A DNA stretch of 7,112 bases from Bifidobacterium breve. Lineage in GTDB: Bacteria > Actinomycetota > Acidimicrobiia > IMCC26256. A program made the position numbers and the translations under genes. Of this stretch, positions 1 to 5,367 are shown piece after piece. The stretch is from contig CAMDSG010000087.1 in assembly GCA_945907055.1 (NCBI GenBank), forward strand, positions 1 through 7,112, given 5' to 3'. The notes under the pieces are model-generated. The model worked only from the letters and a program-made list of their open reading frames with translations, was not told the origin of the DNA and made no database searches. The first letter of the stretch is position 1. The number at the start of each line of letters is the position of its first letter.

Positions 1-806
1 CCGAAGATTGGCGTGGCGACCATGGTGTTGAAAAGGGGCTGATAACGCTCATCATCTGGGTGAGCGACCAGCGCTACACAAGCGGGCAGCAGCTCAGGGC
101 GAGTGGTCTCAATTACTACGTCTCCCCCACCATCTGCGCGGTGAAAGGCTAGTGCGTGATAGGCGCCCGGCATCGGTCGATCCTCGAGCTCAGCCTGCGC
201 AACTGCAGTACGGAAATCAACATCCCAGAGCGTTGGCGCCTCAGACTGGTACGCCTCACCGCGCGCCAGCATCCGCATAAAACCGCGCTGCGATGCACGC
301 TGGGAAGCGCGCCCGATCGTGGAGTATGTAAGCGACCAGTCAACAGATAGACCTACGTATCTCCAGAGTTCTTCGAACTTCTTCTCGTCCTCAAGTACCA
401 ACTGATCACATAGCTCAACAAAATTACGTCGAGATATAACTATTGCTCTCTCAGCTGGCTTCTCTGGAGGAGTGAAACTTGGGTCGTATGGAAGTGTCGG
501 GTCACACCGGACACCGAAGTAGTTCTGGACACGCCGCTCTGTTGGGAGTCCGTTGTCATCCCAGCCCATTGGGTAGAAGACCTCTGCACCGCGCATGCGT
601 CGATAACGCGCAATCGTGTCGGTGTGGGTATAGGAGAAGACATGCCCTACATGAAGGGATCCGCTTACCGTAGGAGGCGGGGTGTCGATTGAGTAGACCT
701 CGGCCCTCGTACGTGTGCGGTCGAAGGCGTAGGTGCCCTCGGACTCCCACACCTCGGACCAGCGCTTCTCAAGACCTTCAACGCTTGGCTTCTCAGGGAT
801 CGGCAT
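1..806 (-). CDS. valS: Valyl-tRNA synthetase, type 2 (N-terminal part, cut by window edge)
   Basis: This is a class I aminoacyl-tRNA synthetase that charges tRNA-Val with valine in the cytoplasm. I translated it by hand from the ATG at 806; the frame stays open to base 1, giving 268 complete codons, and it has no stop inside the window. The HIGH-type ATP-binding motif is visible as SGSLHVGH (residues 48-55), preceded by PPPT (43-46). It is followed by YPMGWDDNGLPTERRVQN (78-95), which is the signature of the type 2 ValRS (archaeal-like, also found in some actinobacteria) rather than the GTDHAGIATQ form of E. coli. The start of the CP1 editing domain shows as IETTRPELLP. The KMSKS loop and anticodon-binding domain would lie beyond the left edge. 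The ATG at 806 is the only plausible start: the in-frame upstream region has no ATG, GTG or TTG before a TAA at 864-866. No Shine-Dalgarno is present. It follows clpX after 119 nt. Confidence 0.95.
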   Translation of the reverse strand, partial: MPIPEKPSVEGLEKRWSEVWESEGTYAFDRTRTRAEVYSIDTPPPTVSGSLHVGHVFSYTHTDTIARYRRMRGAEVFYPMGWDDNGLPTERRVQNYFGVRCDPTLPYDPSFTPPEKPAERAIVISRRNFVELCDQLVLEDEKKFEELWRYVGLSVDWSLTYSTIGRASQRASQRGFMRMLARGEAYQSEAPTLWDVDFRTAVAQAELEDRPMPGAYHALAFHRADGGGDVVIETTRPELLPACVALVAHPDDERYQPLFNTMVATPIF

Positions 807-814
807 GGGGGCTG

Positions 815-820
815 AGTCTA
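815..820 (-). promoter_or_regulatory. Candidate -10 element for a leaderless valS transcript
   Basis: On the minus strand the hexamer TAGACT fits the TANNNT -10 pattern and ends 8 nt before the valS ATG, so transcription would begin at or within a base or two of the start codon. There is no Shine-Dalgarno between this hexamer and the ATG (the intervening bases are CAGCCCCC), which is what a leaderless mRNA would look like. No good -35 hexamer was found 16-18 nt upstream. A very similar sequence precedes tig. The call is inferred from sequence pattern only. Confidence 0.4.
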
Positions 821-879
821 CGGAACCATGCGGCGAGAAATGGCTTCCGGGTGAAATAGAGACTTACCTATCAAAGGAG

Positions 880-905
880 TAAATGGAGCAGCCCTATAAA
901 TGGAG
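880..905. repeat. Short direct repeat in the clpX-valS gap
   Basis: The 9-mer TAAATGGAG occurs at 880-888 and again at 897-905 on the plus strand (a 17-nt period). The pair is bracketed by a longer-range inverted repeat, TAGAGAC at 857-863 and GTCTCTCTA at 908-916 (imperfect). The rest of the 119-nt gap (807-925) shows no terminator-like GC hairpin with a T-run and no T-box motifs. It could be two operator half-sites about 1.6 helical turns apart, or chance. Confidence 0.3.
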
Positions 906-925
906 GCGTCTCTCTAAATAACCAC

Positions 926-2176
926 TTAGGCGCTGCGGCGCTCACCCTGGGGTCCAGTGATGAGCGTAGGAGCAATCTGCTGCTTCACAACGCCTGCATC
1001 GACAACACACTGAGTTACATCCGAGCGTGACGGGAGTTCGTACATCACATCAAGGAGGCACTCCTCGAGAATCGCACGAAGTCCACGTGCTCCGGTACCT
1101 CGGATAAGAGCCATATCAGCCACAGCATCCAGAGCGTCGTCGGTGAGCACGAGCTCCACGCCGTCGAAGTGGAAGAACTTCTTGAACTGACGAAGCAGAG
1201 CGTTCTTTGGCTCTACAAGAATACGAATTAGCGCATCCTTATCGAGGCTCTCGACTGCTGCGAGCACAGGGAGTCGACCAATGAACTCAGGGATCAAACC
1301 AAATTTGAGTAGATCCTCTGGGAGAATTCGCGCAGCAGCATTCTCGACCGTATTAACGCTGCTTACCTCAGAGCGGAACCCAACACCGCGGTTACCCATG
1401 CGGGCCTCAACGATCTTGTCGATGCCTGCAAATGCACCACCACAGATGAAGAGAATATTGGTTGTATCGATCTGAATGAACTCTTGATGTGGATGCTTAC
1501 GCCCACCCTGCGGCGGCACAGAGGCCGTAGTTCCCTCAAGAATCTTGAGTAGAGCCTGCTGCACACCCTCGCCGGATACGTCGCGAGTAATTGATGGGTT
1601 CTCTGCTTTTCGCGCGATCTTGTCGATCTCGTCGATGTAGATGATCCCCGTCTCGGCCTTCTTTACGTCGTAGTCAGCGGCCTGAATCAGCTTTAGAAGG
1701 ATGTTCTCGACATCCTCGCCAACGTACCCAGCCTCTGTGAGAGCAGTTGCATCTGCGATCGCAAATGGAACCTTTAGGAGGCGGGCAAGCGTCTGGGCTA
1801 ATAGTGTTTTGCCACAACCAGTCGGGCCGACGAGCATGATGTTTGACTTCTGAAGCTCAACCTCAGGGTCGCCGAATGAACCAGCCTGAACCCGCTTGTA
1901 GTGGTTGTAGACAGCAACGGAGAGGGTCTTCTTCGCCTGCTCTTGACCGATGACATAGCCATCCAAGTAATCAAGAATCTCGCGTGGCTTCGGGAGATCA
2001 TCGAAGCGAACCTCAGTATTCTGGGCTAACTCTTCCTCGATGATCTCGTTGCATAGGTCTATGCACTCATCACAGATATAAACGCCAGGGCCCGCGATTA
2101 GTTTCTTGACCTGCTTCTGGCTCTTCCCACAGAAAGAACACTTAAGCAGCTCGCCACCTTCACCGAACTTAGCCAT
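926..2176 (-). CDS. clpX: ClpX, ATP-dependent unfoldase subunit of ClpXP protease
   Basis: This AAA+ hexameric unfoldase recognises tagged or folded substrates, unfolds them with ATP and threads them into ClpP in the cytoplasm. The 416-residue length is normal for the family. The N-terminal C4 zinc-binding domain has Cys13, Cys16, Cys35 and Cys38. The AAA+ core has Walker A GPTGCGKT (117-124), Walker B IIYIDEID (178-185), the pore-1 loop GYVGED (150-155), the RKH pore loop (226-228) and sensor 2 GARGLR (362-367). The ClpP-docking loop tripeptide is VGF (265-267), a variant of the usual IGF or LGF. The start ATG at 2176 has a GGAGG Shine-Dalgarno 4 nt upstream. It lies 54 nt after clpP and is probably co-transcribed with it, so protease and unfoldase are made together. 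The C-terminus ends in a short basic tail (GERRSA). All key residues appear intact. Confidence 0.98.
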   Translation of the reverse strand: MAKFGEGGELLKCSFCGKSQKQVKKLIAGPGVYICDECIDLCNEIIEEELAQNTEVRFDDLPKPREILDYLDGYVIGQEQAKKTLSVAVYNHYKRVQAGSFGDPEVELQKSNIMLVGPTGCGKTLLAQTLARLLKVPFAIADATALTEAGYVGEDVENILLKLIQAADYDVKKAETGIIYIDEIDKIARKAENPSITRDVSGEGVQQALLKILEGTTASVPPQGGRKHPHQEFIQIDTTNILFICGGAFAGIDKIVEARMGNRGVGFRSEVSSVNTVENAAARILPEDLLKFGLIPEFIGRLPVLAAVESLDKDALIRILVEPKNALLRQFKKFFHFDGVELVLTDDALDAVADMALIRGTGARGLRAILEECLLDVMYELPSRSDVTQCVVDAGVVKQQIAPTLITGPQGERRSA

Positions 2177-2180
2177 GACG

Positions 2181-2185
2181 CCTCC
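2181..2185 (-). promoter_or_regulatory. Ribosome binding site of clpX
   Basis: The minus strand reads GGAGG, 4 nt before the clpX ATG at 2176. This supports that start and contrasts with tig and valS, which have no such site. Confidence 0.75.
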
Positions 2186-2230
2186 ACCCCGATAACTGCA
2201 CGCACACGATCATCTCGAGCAAGGGGTTGA

Positions 2231-2866
2231 TCAACCCACGCCCGGAGGAACGCTAATGGCCGCAAGGTCACGGTTGGTCAATACCTCATCGATGATTCCG
2301 TAGATCTTTGCCTCAGGTGCGCTCATGATGAAGTCGCGGTCTGTATCTGAGGAGATCTTGGCGATGGTCTGCCCAGTGTGGTGAGCAAGAATCTCATCTA
2401 GGAGTGAACGCATACGCATGATCTCTGCAGCCTGAATCTGAATATCAGAGGCCTGTCCGGAGGCGCCACCATTTGGCTGGTGGATCAAGACGCGAGCGTG
2501 AGGTAGTGCAAAACGCTTGCCTGGGGTACCTGCGGAGAGCAGGACAGCGGCAGCAGATGCAGCCTGACCAACACAGATCGTGTTGATGTCGCACTTGATG
2601 AACTGCATTGTGTCGTAGATCGCAAACAGCCCTGTGATCTCTCCACCTGGCGAGTTGATGTAGATCGAGATGTCTTTGTCAGGGTCCTCAGACTCGAGGT
2701 GAAGCAACTGCGCCACGAGCAGGTTCGCCACTGTGTCGTCGATCGGAGTCCCAAGGAAAATAATGCGATCCTTGAGCAGACGGGAGAAGATGTCACGAGT
2801 CTCTCGACCACGCGGGCTGTCCTCTGTTACGTAGGGCATATACATGTTGCTAGCGGCTTCGTTCAT
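2231..2866 (-). CDS. clpP: ClpP, ATP-dependent Clp protease proteolytic subunit (ClpP2-like)
   Basis: This serine peptidase forms the tetradecameric chamber in which substrates delivered by ClpX are cut. The 211-residue protein has the whole fold. The catalytic triad fits Ser104 (GQAASAAA), His129 (LIHQP) and Asp178 (DTDRD), with the same spacings (25 and 49 residues) as E. coli ClpP S97, H122 and D171. Alignment with the E. coli mature N-terminus suggests a short propeptide of about seven residues (MNEAASN) before MYMP. The sequence GQAASAAAVLLSAGTPGKR is closer to actinobacterial ClpP2 than to ClpP1 (which has GMAASMGEFLLAAGTKGKR). The start ATG overlaps the tig stop (ATGA) and has GAGGAG 5 nt upstream, so its translation is coupled to tig. 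It is the only clpP in the window, where a tandem clpP1-clpP2 pair would be expected in many actinobacteria. A hydrophobic tail (SVPPGVG) follows the last conserved segment. Confidence 0.97.
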   Translation of the reverse strand: MNEAASNMYMPYVTEDSPRGRETRDIFSRLLKDRIIFLGTPIDDTVANLLVAQLLHLESEDPDKDISIYINSPGGEITGLFAIYDTMQFIKCDINTICVGQAASAAAVLLSAGTPGKRFALPHARVLIHQPNGGASGQASDIQIQAAEIMRMRSLLDEILAHHTGQTIAKISSDTDRDFIMSAPEAKIYGIIDEVLTNRDLAAISVPPGVG

Positions 2867-4263
2867 GCCGTCTCCTCAGGGGTCTGGGTTTCTATTTGGG
2901 GGGTGTCTTGCTCTTCTGTTATTTCTGTCTGACTTAGTTCTGAAGGCTCCGGCAGGCTGAGATCAACGGTGTTCCCCGCTGCATCAACGACCTTCGCGTT
3001 ATCGACAAGGAACTGGAGTGCCTTGCCTCTCTCAATGTCAAAGCGTACCGCCTCGAAGACGCCTTGCTGCTCTAGTTGACGACGAGCTTTCTTGGGAGAG
3101 CCCTTGACCTGCTCAAGGATGCGCTCGACCTCAGCCTCGAACTCCTCTTCACTGGCCTCAAACTCCTCGGCGGCGATTATGGACCTAAGACCTAGATCGA
3201 CAAGCACCGCTTTGGTTGATCCCTCGCGCACCTCAGCGACAAAAATTTCTTGGCTCTGACCGATCGCCTCTAGATACATTGGGATTGTCATCCCCTGCTG
3301 TTCAAGACGATGTGCGAGGTCGTGAAGTCGGCGCTCCATCTCGCGCTCAACCAAAGGAAGCGGTGCCTCAATCGGCACGATGCTCACGAGCTCTTCAAGA
3401 ACGCGATCCCTCAGCGACATCTGAGCCTGCATCTTCGCTACCAAATCGATACGAAGCGCCATGTCAGTGCGTAGAGCGTCGACAGTTGCAGACTCTGTAT
3501 TTTCATCGGCCCACTCGTCAGTGAGTTCGGGCAGTACCTTGACCTGTGCAGACTTAACTGAGCCGGTAAAGAGAGCGACCTGACCTTCTCGGTCGCCGAA
3601 GCGATCAGTGAGGGTTGAAGAAAAGGAGAGCTCTGCTCCAGGCCGCGATCCTCGCACTGCTTCATCTAGTTCGTCAACGAGTATCCCCGACCCAACCTCG
3701 TAGACAAAGTCTTGTGCACTGAGGGCTGGAACTGCTTCTCCATCGATTGTCGCTGCGATATCTAGACGCGCAAACCCACCGATGGTGAGCGCCTCTTCTG
3801 TATCTTCGAGGCTTGCGAAGCGCTGGCGCATTGAGTTGATCTGCTCCTCAATACGCTCCGGCGATGCGGTCTCAATATCAAGCACAACTGTTAACTCGTC
3901 GTAGCCGGTCAGGCGCACCTCGGGGCGAACCTCTACCTCTGCTGTGAAGACGATGTCTCCTGATTCCTCGCCAGATGTGATGTCGATAGTTGGGGCAGCA
4001 ATGACATCGATTACGTGCTCTCCGACCGCATCAACGTAGTAATCGGCGAGCGAGTCCTTAATGGCCTGTGCGCGTGCCTCAGAGACCGGGATGCTCTGCT
4101 CAATGATCCTGCGCGGTGCCTTACCGGGCCTGAAGCCAGGTATGCGCATCTGCTGAGCAAAACGGCTGTAAGCCAAATCAATGGACTTCTCGAACTCTTC
4201 CTCTGAGATTGTCACGAGGAGTCGAACCTTGTTGCCTTCTAATGGCTCTAGGGAGGTCTGCAT
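2863..4263 (-). CDS. tig: Trigger factor, ribosome-associated chaperone
   Basis: Trigger factor binds the ribosome near the exit tunnel and shields nascent chains as they fold. The 466 residues cover the usual three domains. The N-terminal ribosome-binding domain carries the signature GFRPGKAPR (43-51). The PPIase-like domain lies at about 158-245. The C-terminal helical chaperone domain follows to about 437. In the PPIase domain the aromatic IPGFE segment of E. coli is replaced by VDELDEA after YEVGSG (188-193), as in actinobacterial trigger factors, so prolyl isomerase activity is doubtful. The last 25 or so residues are a low-complexity acidic tail rich in Glu, Thr and Gln. The start gives the expected N-terminus (MQTSLEPLEGNKV), yet there is no Shine-Dalgarno: the bases just before the ATG are CCTCCTT, which resembles the anti-Shine-Dalgarno. 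The gene begins 63 nt after the glycosyltransferase stop and overlaps clpP by 4 nt. Confidence 0.97.
   Translation of the reverse strand: MQTSLEPLEGNKVRLLVTISEEEFEKSIDLAYSRFAQQMRIPGFRPGKAPRRIIEQSIPVSEARAQAIKDSLADYYVDAVGEHVIDVIAAPTIDITSGEESGDIVFTAEVEVRPEVRLTGYDELTVVLDIETASPERIEEQINSMRQRFASLEDTEEALTIGGFARLDIAATIDGEAVPALSAQDFVYEVGSGILVDELDEAVRGSRPGAELSFSSTLTDRFGDREGQVALFTGSVKSAQVKVLPELTDEWADENTESATVDALRTDMALRIDLVAKMQAQMSLRDRVLEELVSIVPIEAPLPLVEREMERRLHDLAHRLEQQGMTIPMYLEAIGQSQEIFVAEVREGSTKAVLVDLGLRSIIAAEEFEASEEEFEAEVERILEQVKGSPKKARRQLEQQGVFEAVRFDIERGKALQFLVDNAKVVDAAGNTVDLSLPEPSELSQTEITEEQDTPQIETQTPEETA
2872..2877 (-). promoter_or_regulatory. Ribosome binding site of clpP, inside the tig coding end
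   Basis: The minus strand reads GAGGAG with a 5-nt spacer to the clpP ATG at 2866. It lies within the last codons of tig (encoding the Glu-Glu before the C-terminal Thr-Ala), in keeping with the 4-base ATGA overlap and translational coupling. Confidence 0.75.
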
Positions 4264-4273
4264 AAGGAGGCAG

Positions 4274-4279
4274 ACTCTA
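4274..4279 (-). promoter_or_regulatory. Candidate -10 element for a (nearly) leaderless tig transcript
   Basis: The minus strand reads TAGAGT, matching TANNNT, and ends 10 nt before the tig ATG. A start site 6-9 nt downstream of the hexamer would leave a leader of roughly 1-4 nt. The sequence from the hexamer to the ATG, TAGAGTCTGCCTCCTT, parallels the one before valS. No clear -35 hexamer is visible. If correct, this places the main promoter of the tig-clpP-clpX unit in the 63-nt gap, separating it from the upstream glycan genes. Confidence 0.4.
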
Positions 4280-4326
4280 CCGGGCGAGTGCGACTCTTAC
4301 CCGATCATGGGTCAGGGCAAGAGGGC

Positions 4327-5367
4327 TCATTTCGCTAGATGGGTCGGCCCGTCAGGGGTCCAAGCCCTCATAACCCTCTCTGCCACAGCCAGAGGGGTGC
4401 AGCCAACCGCAACGAACCAGGCACCACGTTTAGCGCGCGACTTTGATGGGACATTCTCAAGATTCTTGAGGCTGCGTAAGCCCATCCACGCGAGCCTCGG
4501 CGCTTTATCGCCCTTGATCGGGTGAAGCTCTGGATCTAAGCGCAGCGATACCAAGCGCGCTGTAATCGCGGCCGGGTCGTATAGGTCTTCGATAGGCGTA
4601 CAGTCTCGAGGGTCTAGTCCAGCGATTGGAGCAAACCTGAGCACCTGAGAGCGGCAGTAGTCGATACTCGCGATCCGAGTTCGCGCCCACTCTGCGGTAA
4701 CCGCACCACCATCAGAGATCGTCACATTCTCTCCGTGAATGCGGTACCCCACCCCAATGTCGGCGATCGATCTCACTAGACCAAATATTGGAGTTATCTC
4801 TGCGAGGTACGCATCGGCTTCCGTCACATACCTCTCGGGTGGCATTGGGAGAATCGTCTTGAGTGTCTCTGCGCTAAATGCATTCGCACTCGTTGGGGTC
4901 CACGCATAATTTCTGGTTCGCATCACTCTTAATCTGAGGTCGCCATTGCCGAGCAATCCTTCTCTCGGTGGCTTAACTACGCCGGTTGGCTCTCCTTGGG
5001 CGTTCAGCACAGCAAGCCTGAACTGGACCTTGACCACATCAGGCTCAGTATCGAAGATCTCGACTACTCGACTCACGATCCCAGGCTCAAGCACATCATC
5101 AGCATCAAGGAACATGATTATTTCCCCTAGTGCATGATCCATCGTGACATTGAAGACTGAGCCCTGCCCTGCGTTCTCCTGAGCCACCAACAAAATGCGA
5201 TCCCCGTAAGCGCTCGCAACCTCTACAGAGCCATCTGTGCTGCCATCATCAACAACGATTACTTGAATGTGTTCGTAGTCTTGGTTTAAAGCGCTATCGA
5301 TTGCATCGCCAAGAAATCTCGCGTAGTTGTAGCAAGAGATCGAGATAGTGACGACTCTGCCGCTCAC
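4327..5367 (-). CDS. Family 2 glycosyltransferase (GT-A fold)
   Basis: This is a predicted inverting transferase that moves a sugar from a nucleotide-sugar donor to a glycan, lipid or protein acceptor; donor and acceptor cannot be told from the sequence. The N-terminal GT-A domain shows TISISCYNYARFLGDAIDS (7-25), the nucleotide-binding VVDDGSTDGS (38-47) and the metal-binding DXD-type motif DADD (88-91). TEADAYL (182-188) and YRIHGENVT (208-216) are in the usual later positions. The C-terminal third (about 225-346) is unassigned. It has a short hydrophobic stretch around 313-330 (GAWFVAVG onwards) that may touch the membrane but is weak as a transmembrane helix. The start codon is GTG at 5367; an in-frame TGA 27 nt upstream and no nearer ATG, GTG or TTG make it the only reasonable start. 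It overlaps the upstream gene by GTGA and has only a weak GGA 6 nt ahead, so it probably depends on translational coupling. Confidence 0.9.
   Translation of the reverse strand: MSGRVVTISISCYNYARFLGDAIDSALNQDYEHIQVIVVDDGSTDGSVEVASAYGDRILLVAQENAGQGSVFNVTMDHALGEIIMFLDADDVLEPGIVSRVVEIFDTEPDVVKVQFRLAVLNAQGEPTGVVKPPREGLLGNGDLRLRVMRTRNYAWTPTSANAFSAETLKTILPMPPERYVTEADAYLAEITPIFGLVRSIADIGVGYRIHGENVTISDGGAVTAEWARTRIASIDYCRSQVLRFAPIAGLDPRDCTPIEDLYDPAAITARLVSLRLDPELHPIKGDKAPRLAWMGLRSLKNLENVPSKSRAKRGAWFVAVGCTPLAVAERVMRAWTPDGPTHLAK

Noticed and set aside
807..925. T-box riboswitch controlling valS
   Set aside because: The conserved T-box antiterminator sequence and a terminator hairpin are both absent, and the gap is too short for a complete T-box leader.
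2177..2230. ACCCC/GGGGT arms flanking the clpP-clpX gap as a regulatory hairpin
   Set aside because: The arms are only 5 bp with a long loop, and the second arm runs up to the clpX Shine-Dalgarno; too weak to call without comparative data.
4264..4270. AAGGAGG on the plus strand as a ribosome site for a plus-strand gene
   Set aside because: No start codon lies at a suitable distance (the nearest GTG is about 17 nt away), and the plus-strand frames beyond it run antisense to the glycosyltransferase with no recognisable protein.
4374..4396. Hairpin CCCTCT/AGAGGG with inner CTG/CAG as a possible terminator of the glycosyltransferase gene
   Set aside because: It lies inside the coding region about 50 nt before the stop codon and is not followed by a T-run on the minus strand; it encodes ordinary residues of the C-terminus.
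4181..4525. Plus-strand open frame of 114 codons across the tig-glycosyltransferase junction
   Set aside because: It is antisense to two well-supported genes, has no recognisable domain and no ribosome site, and is of a length expected from chance opposite coding DNA.
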